From Ochrobactrum sp. RH2CCR150 (lineage in GTDB: Bacteria > Pseudomonadota > Alphaproteobacteria > Rhizobiales > Rhizobiaceae), in the NCBI GenBank assembly GCA_014138095.1, contig JACGXE010000005.1, forward strand, positions 186,001 through 250,000: a DNA stretch of 64,000 nucleotides. Direction: 5' to 3'. A program made the translations under genes and the position numbers. Of the stretch, positions 1 through 13,611 are shown piece by piece. Each line of letters begins with the position of its first letter. Position 1 is the stretch's first letter. Under the pieces are notes generated by a model, which was not told the DNA's origin, searched no databases, and was given only the letters and a program-made list of their open reading frames with translations.

Positions 1-467
1 AATTGCAGGAACAGGAATATGCCGAACACCGAGATGAAGAACGGTGCGCTCAGTGCAAAATAGCTGTTCAGCACGCCCATCTGATTGAAGCCGACATAGA
101 AGGGCAGCGCGGTGGCGTGGATCGGAACCAGCAGCCCCAGCATGACGAGAACCATCATGGCGCGCTGGCCGCGAAAGTTGAGTTTCGCCATGGCATAGGC
201 GCATGGAATGGCGATCACCACCTGCACCACCAGCACCAGCCCACAGACGATGACACCGTTGAACAGCAGCAGCCCCATAGGCACGCGGGTGAGGGCTTTT
301 GTGACATTGTCCCAGAGCGCCCAGTTATGCGGGATCAGCGACAGCGACGACGAGAAAATGTCCTGCTGCGACTTGGCTGCGGTGGACAGCATGAAGATGT
401 AGGGCGCCAGAAAAAGCAGCGCGCCAAACGAGAGAAGACCGAGGCGAAACGAACGGGCAAGTGACAT
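1..467 (-). CDS. ABC transporter permease, MalG/UgpE type (partial, runs off left edge)
   Basis: Read on the minus strand from an ATG at 467, the frame stays open to the edge, giving about 155 residues of a carbohydrate-type ABC importer inner-membrane subunit. It opens with MSLARSFRLGLLSF and a first transmembrane segment. The AMAKLNFRGQRAMM stretch and hydrophobic helices are typical of the binding-protein-dependent permease family (MalG branch). It lies 11 bp downstream of the MalF-type permease in the same direction, so it is the last visible gene of the operon. The C-terminal part, including the EAA loop that contacts the ATPase, is outside the window. The substrate cannot be read from the permease; glycerol-3-phosphate or a glycerophosphodiester is inferred from context. 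Confidence 0.88.
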   Translation of the reverse strand, partial: MSLARSFRLGLLSFGALLFLAPYIFMLSTAAKSQQDIFSSSLSLIPHNWALWDNVTKALTRVPMGLLLFNGVIVCGLVLVVQVVIAIPCAYAMAKLNFRGQRAMMVLVMLGLLVPIHATALPFYVGFNQMGVLNSYFALSAPFFISVFGIFLFLQ

Positions 468-478
468 GGAAGGTCCCC

Positions 479-1411
479 TCAATAATGCGTGCGGCGGTCC
501 AGCACACGGAACTGGAGCAGCATCAGAACGATCAGCACAGCGAGGAAAATCACGGTCATGGCCGAGGCGTAACCGACGCGGAGGAAGACAAAACCTTCCT
601 GATAGATGCTCCAGAGCAGAACTTCAGTGGCCTTGTTCGGGCCGCCTTCGGTGAGCGTCTTCACGGTTTCGAAAACCTTGACCGCATTGATGATGCTGAT
701 GGTCGTGACAAACAGCGTCGTCGGTCCGAGCAAGGGCCAGGTGACAAGACGAAAGCGCTCCCAGCTGCTTTTCACGCCATCCACTTCGGCGGCGGAATAA
801 AGCTCGCGCGGAATGGCGGTGAGGCCCGCCAGAAACAGCACCATGTTGAAGCCGACGCTTTGCCAGACGCCGATCAGCGCAAGGCTGATCAAAGCCGTGT
901 CGCTGGAGCCAAGCCAGTTGGGGCCAGTAATACCGATCATGCCGAGCAGCGCATTGACGGGGCCAAGCGTGGGATGAAGCAGATATTGCCAGACAGTCGC
1001 CATGGCAACGAGCAGCGAGGCAACCGGCAGAAAATAGACGGTGCGGAAGAATGACTTTCCGCGTACTTCGCCTTCAATGAGGATCGCAACGCCAAGGCCG
1101 AGAAACACCGAAGCCGGTGCGACAATGGCCGTATAGATCGCCGTGTTCTTCAAGGAGATGAGAAAGGTGCGGTCGCTGAACAGCTCGACATAATTGTCGA
1201 GGCCGATGAATTCGAAACCGGCATAGCCAAGCTCGAAATTGGTAAAGCTCCAGAAGACAACAGCCGCGGTCGGCAACAGGATCAGGAGCACTGTCAGGAG
1301 AATGGCTGGCGAGGCGAGTTTCCAGGCCAGTCGCTCCTCGCGCCGCCGCGCGTTTTCGGCGGCAGTGCGGGCGCTGACTGCGCCGGGCCGGGCAAGGGCG
1401 ATGTCAGACAT
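479..1411 (-). CDS. ABC transporter permease, MalF/UgpA type
   Basis: This 310-residue inner-membrane permease is the partner of the MalG-type subunit downstream. A charged cytoplasmic N-terminus (residues 1-30) precedes about six transmembrane helices. The EAA-type cytoplasmic loop is visible around residues 205-225 (ELYSAAEVDGVKSSWERF), where the ATPase docks. The length and single EAA loop fit the UgpA/sugar permease family. Its start overlaps the end of the ATPase gene by 8 bp, indicating translational coupling. No periplasmic binding protein gene is visible; it probably lies beyond the left edge. The substrate is uncertain. Confidence 0.9.
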   Translation of the reverse strand: MSDIALARPGAVSARTAAENARRREERLAWKLASPAILLTVLLILLPTAAVVFWSFTNFELGYAGFEFIGLDNYVELFSDRTFLISLKNTAIYTAIVAPASVFLGLGVAILIEGEVRGKSFFRTVYFLPVASLLVAMATVWQYLLHPTLGPVNALLGMIGITGPNWLGSSDTALISLALIGVWQSVGFNMVLFLAGLTAIPRELYSAAEVDGVKSSWERFRLVTWPLLGPTTLFVTTISIINAVKVFETVKTLTEGGPNKATEVLLWSIYQEGFVFLRVGYASAMTVIFLAVLIVLMLLQFRVLDRRTHY

Positions 1412-2582
1412 GGGCCACTGCCTTTTCCGCCGGAGCGATAGTCACCACATTCCCGGCGGGCTGGCGCAGGCGCGCGCCGTCATCGCCGAATAGATAGGCG
1501 TTATCTGCATCGAAATGCAGGCCAACCGGCAATCCGGGCGCGATATGGTCGGCTTTGACGGGGTCCAGCTTGACAATCAGTTCCTGCGCCGAGCCCGGTG
1601 CTTTTACATAGACCAGCACCTCGGAGCCGAGAAATTCGATGCGCGACACTGTCCCGGTGATGCCGGTCTTGTCATGCGGCAGAAGGCGGAAATGTTCCGG
1701 ACGGATGCCGACGCGGATCGTCGTGCCCGCATAGGCGGCAACATTCTGCAGGATCGGACGGCCCGCGAAATGGACGCTGCCCTGATCGCTGACCAAAGCG
1801 TCCAGAATGTTGATGCGCGGGGTGCCGATGAACTGGGCCACTTCGATATGGCGCGGATCGTTATAGATCGCGGTCGGCGTATCGATTTGCAGCAGCTTGC
1901 CGCCCATCATGACGGCCACGCGGTCGGCCATGCTGAGCGCTTCAGCCTGATCGTGCGTTACATAGATCGTCGGAACACCGGCGCGGCGATGCAGATCGAC
2001 AATCTCGGCGCGGGTATGAACGCGCAGATTGGCATCGAGGTTGGACAGCGGTTCGTCCATGAGGAAAACGCCGGGCTGGCGCACGAGCGCACGGGCAAGC
2101 GCAACGCGCTGGCGCTGACCGCCCGACATCTGGCCGGGCTTGCGGTCGAGAAGATGATCGATTTTCAGGCTGGCGGCGGTGGTTTTCACCTGCTTCTGGA
2201 TCGCGGCGCGCTTGGCGCGCTGGCCGGGAACCAGCGGTCCAACGAAGGGCAGGCGCTCGGCTGTGGTCATATCGCGCATGGCCAGTGGCACGGCGATGTT
2301 TTGGGCCGCGGTCAGATGCGGGTACAAGGCATAAGACTGGAAGACCATCGCGATATTGCGGTCAGCCGGATGCGCGCCAGTGATGTCGCGGCCAGCCAGT
2401 GCAACATAGCCTTCGTCGGCATGATCGAGACCGGCGAGAATACGCAAAAGCGTGCTCTTTCCGCAGCCCGACGGGCCGACGAGGGCGATGAATTCGCCCT
2501 CCGCTACGTCGATGCTGATGCCGTCCAGAATGCGGTTGCTGCCATAGGACTTCCCGATATCGCGGATGGCCAGCGTGCTCAT
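1404..2582 (-). CDS. ABC transporter ATP-binding protein, UgpC/MalK type
   Basis: This is a 392-residue cytoplasmic ATPase that powers the two permeases downstream. Walker A is GPSGCGKST near residue 36, the Q-loop lies near residue 81, the signature is MSGGQRQR, Walker B is VFLMDEPLSNLD and the switch histidine is in YVTHDQAEAL. The C-terminal third is the regulatory OB-fold (TOBE) domain of the MalK/UgpC branch, with GIRPEHF. An extra basic stretch of about 20 residues after the Q-loop (AERLPFVGPLVPGQRAKR) is longer than in typical MalK. The start overlaps the phosphoesterase stop by 4 bp. In the Ugp branch this subunit serves sn-glycerol-3-phosphate or glycerophosphodiester uptake, which the adjacent phosphoesterase and upstream PHO-like box favour. 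Sugar import remains possible. Confidence 0.9.
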   Translation of the reverse strand: MSTLAIRDIGKSYGSNRILDGISIDVAEGEFIALVGPSGCGKSTLLRILAGLDHADEGYVALAGRDITGAHPADRNIAMVFQSYALYPHLTAAQNIAVPLAMRDMTTAERLPFVGPLVPGQRAKRAAIQKQVKTTAASLKIDHLLDRKPGQMSGGQRQRVALARALVRQPGVFLMDEPLSNLDANLRVHTRAEIVDLHRRAGVPTIYVTHDQAEALSMADRVAVMMGGKLLQIDTPTAIYNDPRHIEVAQFIGTPRINILDALVSDQGSVHFAGRPILQNVAAYAGTTIRVGIRPEHFRLLPHDKTGITGTVSRIEFLGSEVLVYVKAPGSAQELIVKLDPVKADHIAPGLPVGLHFDADNAYLFGDDGARLRQPAGNVVTIAPAEKAVAHV

Positions 2583-3424
2583 TGGCTTGCCTCTTCGCTG
2601 ACCTTTTTGCCGTCGCCGCTATGATGCGGATAGACTTCATGCACCACGTCGTCGATCACATAAGGCGTCAGTTCTTCGATGCGGACGATGGTGCTTGTCG
2701 CCGTTTCGCCAAGCTCGTGCACGACAGCGCCGAGAATACGCTCGCCGGGCAGATCGCGCTCCATTGCACCGACGATGAAGGCCGCCGCCGGTCCCCAGAT
2801 ATAGCTGGTGCCGAAAGCTTCACCCGCCCATGCGCGGTGCAGGTGGCCACTGGCATGTAGCTGCACGTTATATTGTGCGAAGAGGTCATAGAGACGCTGG
2901 CGCGCAACCGGGCGGATGCCCCAATAGCCGCTGTCGCCTTCTTCCGGATCATCGACAAAGAGCGGCTTATGCGCGAAGACGGCGACGGGCTTGCCGTCAG
3001 CGTTTTCCAGCACGTTTTCCAGCCACTGGAATTGTTCTTCCTCTTCCTCACTGCCGGTTCCGATGATCAGGCTGTTGAGGCCGATGACCAGCCATTCACC
3101 GAGGTCCTTTGCCCAGCGGTCGGGACCAATATGGCGCTGCCAGCGCGCTAGGCGCTCGGCATTGACCGGCTGGTGGCTCTCCGGCAGATGGCCGATGTCG
3201 TGGTTGCCCGGCACGCTGAGAACAGGGGCGGAGAGCTGTTCGAAACAGCTGCGGCAGAATTCGAGATCGGCTTCGACATCTGCGCCGTCAACGGCAAGAT
3301 CGCCCGTATGAATGATCAGGTCGGGCTTCTGCTGCTCGACCCACGCTACGAGCGGTTCCCAATTCGGGTTGAAATGCGTCTTGATCGGGCTGAGATGGGT
3401 GTCGGTGATTTGAACGATCCGCAT
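2579..3424 (-). CDS. Calcineurin-like metallophosphoesterase (CpdA/GpdQ family)
   Basis: This is a 281-residue phosphoesterase with all the two-metal-site motifs: DTH near residue 8 (QITDTHLSP), GDLAVDG near residue 41, GNHD near residue 74, and the later histidine motifs FAHKPLF and SGHLHRAW. The closest described groups are class III cyclic-nucleotide phosphodiesterases (CpdA) and glycerophosphodiesterase GpdQ. No signal peptide is visible, so it is probably cytoplasmic. It is the first gene of the operon with the Ugp-like transporter, overlapping the ATPase gene by 4 bp. This suggests it hydrolyses an imported phosphodiester. Annotation as cAMP phosphodiesterase is an alternative that context does not favour. 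A PHO-like box lies about 215 bp upstream of the start. Confidence 0.85.
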   Translation of the reverse strand: MRIVQITDTHLSPIKTHFNPNWEPLVAWVEQQKPDLIIHTGDLAVDGADVEADLEFCRSCFEQLSAPVLSVPGNHDIGHLPESHQPVNAERLARWQRHIGPDRWAKDLGEWLVIGLNSLIIGTGSEEEEEQFQWLENVLENADGKPVAVFAHKPLFVDDPEEGDSGYWGIRPVARQRLYDLFAQYNVQLHASGHLHRAWAGEAFGTSYIWGPAAAFIVGAMERDLPGERILGAVVHELGETATSTIVRIEELTPYVIDDVVHEVYPHHSGDGKKVSEEASQ

Positions 3425-3530
3425 GGGTGCGCTCCCTCGTGGCTTGTGGGACGATCGCAGCGGTGCCGTTCAGAGCATTCCTTAGACAAATAAGTATATT
3501 TGGCGTCGAGATGTGGCTCTTAACAGCACC

Positions 3531-3572
3531 TTAGAGCACGGTTTGATGTCATCGAACCAAAATGCACTCTAA
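3531..3572. repeat. Dispersed imperfect palindrome, Hyphomicrobiales type
   Basis: The sequence runs from TTAGAGCA to TGCACTCTAA with complementary ends around a centre containing ATGTCATCGAACC. I recognise this as a family of small dispersed palindromes common between genes in Rhizobium/Brucella relatives. It sits between the phosphoesterase start and the PHO-like box. Its function is unknown; it could form a hairpin in the 5' leader of the operon transcript. Confidence 0.6.
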
Positions 3573-3638
3573 AGGCCGCGTTTGCCGCTGCTGACTTGCT
3601 TATGCAGCGGCTTCTGCGGGGGCTTGTATGCCTCTTGT

Positions 3639-3678
3639 GTGACAGTCCTGATGCGCCCCGATGACAGTTGGGTGACAT
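3639..3678 (-). promoter_or_regulatory. PHO-like box upstream of the phosphoesterase/Ugp-like operon
   Basis: On the plus strand there are heptamers GTGACAG (3639), ATGACAG (3661) and GTGACAT (3672). Their spacing is 22 and 11 bp, which is the helical phase of PhoB sites. Read on the minus strand, the core is ATGTCAC-CCAA-CTGTCAT, compared with the rhizobial PhoB consensus CTGTCAT-N4-CTGTCAT: one perfect half-site and one with 5 of 7 matches. It lies 215-254 bp upstream of the phosphoesterase start. Binding is inferred. Confidence 0.5.
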
Positions 3679-3879
3679 CTTCTGTGAGGAATCAGCCATG
3701 GGTGATTTGCTGATTTTGCAGGCAGTCCGGTTGTATTGATGCCTGTTCCATAGGCGCTCTTATTTGAGCTTGCGGCATATCTTGATGTGCAATTTATCGC
3801 TAACTTTTTGATTTTACGGTACATAATTGCGCGTCTGAGCTATGCAGTAAATGCATGGCTGCATTGCGCTAAAGTTGCA

Positions 3880-3908
3880 TTGCAAAAATCATGAGCAGGG
3901 AGCATATA
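3880..3908 (+). promoter_or_regulatory. Sigma-70-type promoter for the AbcR-like sRNA
   Basis: A -35 hexamer TTGCAA (3880-3885) and a -10 hexamer CATATA (3903-3908) are separated by exactly 17 bp, predicting transcription from about 3915. TGCA-containing repeats lie just upstream (3844-3884) and might be a site for a regulator such as the LysR-type VtlR/LsrB known to control AbcR RNAs. That last point is inference. Confidence 0.55.
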
Positions 3909-3914
3909 ACAATC

Positions 3915-4030
3915 ATCTCAGCGCCGCGTTTCCTCCTCCCATTTGCGCGGGCTGAGTGTTCCCCTCTGGAGGTTTGCCTCAAAGGCACCTTCAAAACTCA
4001 AAGCCAGACATTTGTCTGGCTTTTTTTTTG
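3915..4030 (+). ncRNA. AbcR (alpha-r15) family trans-acting small RNA, candidate
   Basis: This is a roughly 115-nt intergenic transcription unit with its own promoter and three predicted hairpins. Hairpin 1 (about 3917-3955) pairs CTCAG with CTGAG and exposes a CU-rich loop, TTTCCTCCTCCCATTT, complementary to Shine-Dalgarno sequences. Hairpin 2 (about 3970-3990) uses AGGT/ACCT and GCCT/AGGC. Hairpin 3 is an intrinsic terminator, AAGCCAGACA paired with TGTCTGGCTT followed by nine T (4001-4030). The size, three-hairpin layout and anti-SD loop match AbcR RNAs, which repress mRNAs of ABC-transporter binding proteins through Hfq in Agrobacterium, Sinorhizobium and Brucella. Only one copy is seen here, although some relatives carry tandem copies. 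The assignment is from structure and memory, not a database search. Confidence 0.72.
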
Positions 4031-4148
4031 GCTTTTCGCCTGTTATTGGCCGCGACGGCTGACCAGAACAAACTACAAATAGCGGTTACGTGCCAGCTGT
4101 CTGTTCTGACAGGGGCCTCCGCGATTTGCATTCAAAGCGCAGATACGA

Positions 4149-4173
4149 AAAAGGGGCCGTGAGGCCCCTTTGT
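4149..4173 (-). terminator. Intrinsic terminator of aatA
   Basis: The stem AAGGGGCC/GGCCCCTT has a GTGA loop and A/T-rich flanks. It lies just past the aatA stop and reads in its direction. Confidence 0.75.
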
Positions 4174-4194
4174 CATTCGTTAATCAGAAGAAGC

Positions 4195-6259
<2,065 letters not shown>

Positions 6260-6285
6260 GAGTTTTCAAACGGTACAAACAATTA

Positions 6286-6308
6286 GAGCGCCGATCAGAT
6301 CGGCGCTC
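6286..6308. terminator. Hairpin between convergent GST and cspA
   Basis: GAGCGCCGATC and GATCGGCGCTC form a perfect stem. There is no strong T-run on the plus strand and a looser T-rich tail on the minus strand. It probably terminates one or both convergent genes. Confidence 0.5.
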
Positions 6309-6365
6309 CAATATTTCTAGCCACATTCAGGCAAAGCCGGATGGAACATCCAGCCGCTAAATGTA

Positions 6366-6575
6366 TTAGGCTGCGACGAGGTTGTCTGCAGACGAACGGC
6401 CCGAACGGCGATCCTGCACGATCTCGTAAGAGACCTTCTGACCTTCGTTGAGCGTGGCAAGGCCAGCGCGCTGAACGGCAGAGATGTGAACGAAAATGTC
6501 CGTGCCGCCCTGGTCAGGCTGAATGAAGCCGAAACCCTTGGTCGTGTTGAACCACTTAACTGTTCCCGTAGCCAT
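6366..6575 (-). CDS. cspA: Cold-shock domain protein, CspA family
   Basis: This 69-residue single OB-fold nucleic-acid-binding protein acts as an RNA chaperone. It begins [10 protein letters not shown] with RNP1 KGFGFI and RNP2 DIFVHIS. The start at 6575 is chosen because the family begins MATGTVKWF and AAAGGAC lies 7 bp upstream; the open frame extends further upstream without family similarity. The 475-bp upstream gap (6576-7052) holds its leader and promoter and those of the following gene. I recognise no other element there. Confidence 0.95.
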   Translation of the reverse strand: MATGTVKWFNTTKGFGFIQPDQGGTDIFVHISAVQRAGLATLNEGQKVSYEIVQDRRSGRSSADNLVAA

Positions 6576-7052
6576 GGGAATGTCCTTTGTAACGATAGTA
6601 ATTTTTAGTCCGCATGCTCCGCACACGTCCCTGTGGATCGAATTTATGGACAGGAGATCGTCAGGAAGCACGGCAGGCCGCACGGGTCTCAAAGTCACTC
6701 GACCGAAAAATCGATTGCCGGACTATATGCGACAAATTTGACCAGCACAAGAGAGCTAGAATGCGTGAAGGGCGGTTGATTTGCTAAAAAAATCGCGGCT
6801 TTAACGATAATGGAAGGTAATTTTTATCTGAAGCGCAGTCTTTTGGGCGATTGCACGCCCCGACCGCACTTAGCAGAAAGGTTCTCGACATAATATTGCG
6901 GGCTAATATTAAGACGTAAACGGATCGACCATGTCGGAAAAGTCAGGCATCGCGTTTCTTTGACTTTTGCGTGATATGCATAACGCGCATGTTGTGAATT
7001 GCCCGCGAGTTCGTCACAGGGATTAGCGATTGGGCACGTGGTGAGGCAAAAT

Positions 7053-8903
7053 ATGACGTCTGAACCGGAACAGAAGCAGCCGAAGCGCAGTGCGCCGAAG
7101 AAAAGCCGCAGGCGCGGGAAGTCCCAGCGTACGGGCATCAAAGGCTTGCTTACGCGTCAGCCGGTCCGCGACGGCAACGATCTGTTCTCGCAGCTCTCCA
7201 TGATGACCGGCGCTTTCTGGAGTTCGCCGGTGCGTACTGCGCTGATAGCGCTTGGAACCGGCATTTTTGTGCTGATCGTGCTGATTGCGATCGGACAGGT
7301 TGCAATCAATCGCTGGAACGAGCCCTTTTATGATGCGCTGGCGCGCAAGGATTTGCAGGCTTTCTTTCACCAACTGATGGTCTTTTTCGGGATTGCCGGT
7401 ACTTTGCTGGTGCTCAATGTCGCGCAGACATGGCTGAACCAGATGTTCAAGCTGAAGATGCGCGAAGGTCTCGCGGGCGATCTGGTCGGTCAATGGCTGG
7501 CGCCGGGGCGAGCGTTCCGGCTGGCCAATGCGGGCGAGATTGGCATCAATCCAGATCAGCGTCTGCATGAAGACGCCCGGCATCTGGCCGAAACCTCCTG
7601 CGATCTCGGTATCAACCTGCTGCAATCGACAGTCATTCTGGTGAGCTTCGTCGGCGTGCTCTGGTCGCTGTCGAGCGGCTTCATTTTCCATGTTGGCGGC
7701 TACAGCTTCCCGATACCCGGCTATATGGTCTGGGCGGTGGTCATCTATGCCGCCTCCGCATCGTGGCTGACATGGATCGTCGGGCGCAACCTCGTCAATA
7801 TCAACGCCAACCGCTATGCCCGTGAGGCGGATTTCCGCGCCTCGCTGATGCGGGTCAACGAACATCTGGATGCTGTTACCCTTTCACGCGGTGAGGCGGA
7901 CGAGCGGCGTCGTCTCGATCTGGATATCGACGCCGTACTGGCCGCGATTCGCAAGATCGTTTATGCGACCACGCGATTGACCTGGGTGACCGCAGGTTAT
8001 GGCTGGCTCACCATCGTCGCGCCGATTCTCGTTGCCGCGCCGGTCTATTTTTCCGGCGGACTGACCTTCGGCGGGCTGATGATGGCGGTCGGCGCTTTTA
8101 CGCAGGTGCATAATTCGCTGCGCTGGTTCGTGGATAATTTTGGCGCCATCGCCGACTGGCGCGCGACGCTGCTTCGTGTCGCCACGTTTCGGCAGGCGAT
8201 TCTGCGCATGGACGAGTTGGGTCGTCTCGACCGTCAGGTCGATCTGGCCGTCAACGAGGACGACAGAATCAGTCTCGACGATGTGTCGATTGCAGCACCC
8301 GATATCTGTCTGCGACTGTCGAAGAGCGCCTTTGCGGTCAAGCCTGGTGAGCGGGTGCTCGTAACCGGCGGCACCGAAACGCAACGCACTTTGCTGTTCC
8401 GGGCGCTGGGCGGCCTGTGGCCATGGGGTGAGGGGCGTATCGGCATGCCGGCCAATGACGGCGTCGCCTTCATGCCGCGCGCACCCTATTTGCCGCCGGG
8501 CACGCTGAAGAGCGTGATCGTCTATCCGTTTGATCTGAAGAAGTTCTCGCCCGAAGCACTGGAAGGTGTGTTGCAGCGCGCCGGGCTTGCGCGGCTTATC
8601 GGCAGTCTCGATCACGTCACGCGCTGGGAGCGGGTGCTGACCGATGACGAGCGGCAATGTCTCGCCTTCGCCCGACTCATTTTGCAGGAGCCGCAATGGA
8701 TCATCATCGACGGCGCGCTGGATGGGCTCGACGCCGAGGCTTATGATCGCATTCGGGACATCTTGAACAATGAACTGAAGCAAGCCGCGGTGATCCATCT
8801 GGGCAAACCGCACCTGCATAACGGGCTTTTCTCGCGGCAGGTCAATCTGGAAGAAGATCCTGATGGAAAGCCGCTCGAAATTCCTGCTTTGAAGAGCGCA
8901 TAA
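7053..8903 (+). CDS. BacA/SbmA-like ABC transporter with degenerate ATPase domain
   Basis: This is a 616-residue membrane protein with a basic N-terminal tail (1-45), a transmembrane domain of the ABC_membrane_2/SbmA-BacA superfamily (about 55-370, with NRWNEPFYDAL near residue 88), and a C-terminal ABC nucleotide-binding fold. In that fold the key residues are gone. The Walker A region is GGTETQRT (439-446) with arginine for the lysine. The signature is LTDDE (529-533). Walker B is IIIDGALD with glycine 554 for the catalytic glutamate. The switch histidine is replaced. The expected framework (LGGLWPWG, CLAFARL) is intact, and the frame has no stop or shift. Family members move peptides, vitamin B12 or fatty-acyl compounds; SbmA and BacA have no ATPase and use protons. 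The start ATG 7053 follows GAGG; an upstream TTG start is less likely. Confidence 0.85.
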   Translation: MTSEPEQKQPKRSAPKKSRRRGKSQRTGIKGLLTRQPVRDGNDLFSQLSMMTGAFWSSPVRTALIALGTGIFVLIVLIAIGQVAINRWNEPFYDALARKDLQAFFHQLMVFFGIAGTLLVLNVAQTWLNQMFKLKMREGLAGDLVGQWLAPGRAFRLANAGEIGINPDQRLHEDARHLAETSCDLGINLLQSTVILVSFVGVLWSLSSGFIFHVGGYSFPIPGYMVWAVVIYAASASWLTWIVGRNLVNINANRYAREADFRASLMRVNEHLDAVTLSRGEADERRRLDLDIDAVLAAIRKIVYATTRLTWVTAGYGWLTIVAPILVAAPVYFSGGLTFGGLMMAVGAFTQVHNSLRWFVDNFGAIADWRATLLRVATFRQAILRMDELGRLDRQVDLAVNEDDRISLDDVSIAAPDICLRLSKSAFAVKPGERVLVTGGTETQRTLLFRALGGLWPWGEGRIGMPANDGVAFMPRAPYLPPGTLKSVIVYPFDLKKFSPEALEGVLQRAGLARLIGSLDHVTRWERVLTDDERQCLAFARLILQEPQWIIIDGALDGLDAEAYDRIRDILNNELKQAAVIHLGKPHLHNGLFSRQVNLEEDPDGKPLEIPALKSA

Positions 8904-8906
8904 AAA

Positions 8907-8936
8907 AGCCGCCGGATCACTCCGGCGGCTTTTTTG
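8907..8936. terminator. Bidirectional intrinsic terminator
   Basis: GCCGCCGGA pairs with TCCGGCGGC, with six A before and six T after. It serves both the exporter gene and convergent carB. Confidence 0.85.
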
Positions 8937-8953
8937 TTTATCTATAGAGCGGG

Positions 8954-12442
<3,489 letters not shown>

Positions 12443-12468
12443 GGGCGCTCATCCTATCTTCTTCGCGT

Positions 12469-12512
12469 GCATGATCTTATCCGAAAACCGGTTCCCATTT
12501 TCGGGATCATGC
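12469..12512. repeat. Dispersed palindrome, copy 1 of a tandem pair
   Basis: GCATGATC and GATCATGC ends flank CCGAAAACCGG and TTTTCGG. This is the common intergenic palindrome of Brucella, Ochrobactrum and Rhizobium relatives. It lies just upstream of the carB start. Confidence 0.75.
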
Positions 12513-12523
12513 TCTTGTTTTAC

Positions 12524-12568
12524 GCATGCCTTTGTCTCGAAACCGGTTCCCACTTTCGAGTGACATGC
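12524..12568. repeat. Dispersed palindrome, copy 2 of a tandem pair
   Basis: A diverged version of the preceding element: GCATG ends with CTCGAAACCGG and CTTTCGAG arms. Two copies sit in tandem in the carB upstream region, a known habit of this repeat family. Confidence 0.65.
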
Positions 12569-12710
12569 TGCTTAGCCTGCCAGAAAAGCCCGCACGGTTT
12601 TCCGGCGGGTTGGCAGCGTATGAATTCTGTGGGCTAAGCGGGCCTTATAGGCAATGATGACCCAAAGCGGAACCCCACAAATGCGCTTATTTCAAAGAAA
12701 ATGCGGGCAT

Positions 12711-13541
12711 TCACGAAAAATCGTGGCCGAGCGCTGTTTTCTTGCGCGGTGATGCACCAATGCGGTAACGCTCCAGCGCTGCTTTCTGGCTTGATCGGCT
12801 GACGGGAAGCAGCGTCCCGTCGCGTGTTTTGAGGCCGAGCGTACCGTTGATCCGCTGCAATTCTGCGACATGGCTGTTAGCCACCCAATGCGAGCGGTGG
12901 ATCTGCAAACCCGGCGTTTCGCCGATTTCTTTCACGGCATCGGAAAAGCGGATCAGGATGAGTTCCTTGCCCCGGCTGGTGACGACCTGCGTGTAATGGT
13001 CGTCCGCCGACAGACGCAGCAACGGGCCGCGATTGCCCGGTTGCAGGCGATTGAGCAGGGCAGGGGCTTCGGGGATCGTGTTTGAAACGGTTTCGATGTC
13101 TTTGCGAACTGTCAGATAGGCGAGGACGCAGAAGAGCGCGCTGAGTGGCAGCGAGACCGCCATGTTGCCGAGGAGCGTTTTGAAGGACGGGGTTCTGATC
13201 AAGAAACCGTAGTCGACGAGGCCGACCCAAAGGCCAATGGGAATCGCCGCCAGAAGCGCGCCTGTCATCATGCGCGCAAAGGTGCTGGCAACCCACGGTT
13301 TCAGCAGGGAATCCGCCAGAACAGCGAACAAAATGGCGATGGACCAGCCGCCAAACTGGATCAGCAGCCAATAGAAGAAGCGGATGGCGACGGGCATCGA
13401 ACCCGTGCCCAGTGCAGCCGTTATCGTGAAGATCAGCACCACGACAAGAAACGTCATCCAGAGGCGAAGCGCGCGCAAAATGACCGTCATTTCACGAAGC
13501 GCGAATTGCATAATGCCGCCAGCCACGAAGTTTTCCTGCAT
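12711..13541 (-). CDS. Membrane-anchored LytTR-domain DNA-binding regulator
   Basis: This is a 276-residue protein. The N-terminal half (about 15-160) has four hydrophobic segments. The C-terminal half (about 170-265) is a LytTR domain, with LLRLSADDHYTQVVTSRGKELILIRFSDAVKEI and the basic strand QIHRSHWVANSHV that contacts DNA in this family. LytTR regulators with an integral membrane part are common in alphaproteobacteria, but their signals are mostly unknown. It is divergent from the DUF2306-like gene 70 bp away, which may be its target. The start is uncertain: ATG 13541 or ATG 13511. Confidence 0.85.
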   Translation of the reverse strand: MQENFVAGGIMQFALREMTVILRALRLWMTFLVVVLIFTITAALGTGSMPVAIRFFYWLLIQFGGWSIAILFAVLADSLLKPWVASTFARMMTGALLAAIPIGLWVGLVDYGFLIRTPSFKTLLGNMAVSLPLSALFCVLAYLTVRKDIETVSNTIPEAPALLNRLQPGNRGPLLRLSADDHYTQVVTSRGKELILIRFSDAVKEIGETPGLQIHRSHWVANSHVAELQRINGTLGLKTRDGTLLPVSRSSQKAALERYRIGASPRKKTALGHDFS

Positions 13542-13611
13542 TCCACGTCATTCCAATTGAGCCGAGCGCAGTGTTGTCGAAGGAAGGTCGAAATTCAACC
13601 GGAGCATTGCC

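Noticed and set aside
3600-3824. Short minus-strand open frame between the phosphoesterase and the sRNA
   Set aside because: No ribosome site, no family, and it overlaps the PHO-like box. Treated as non-coding.
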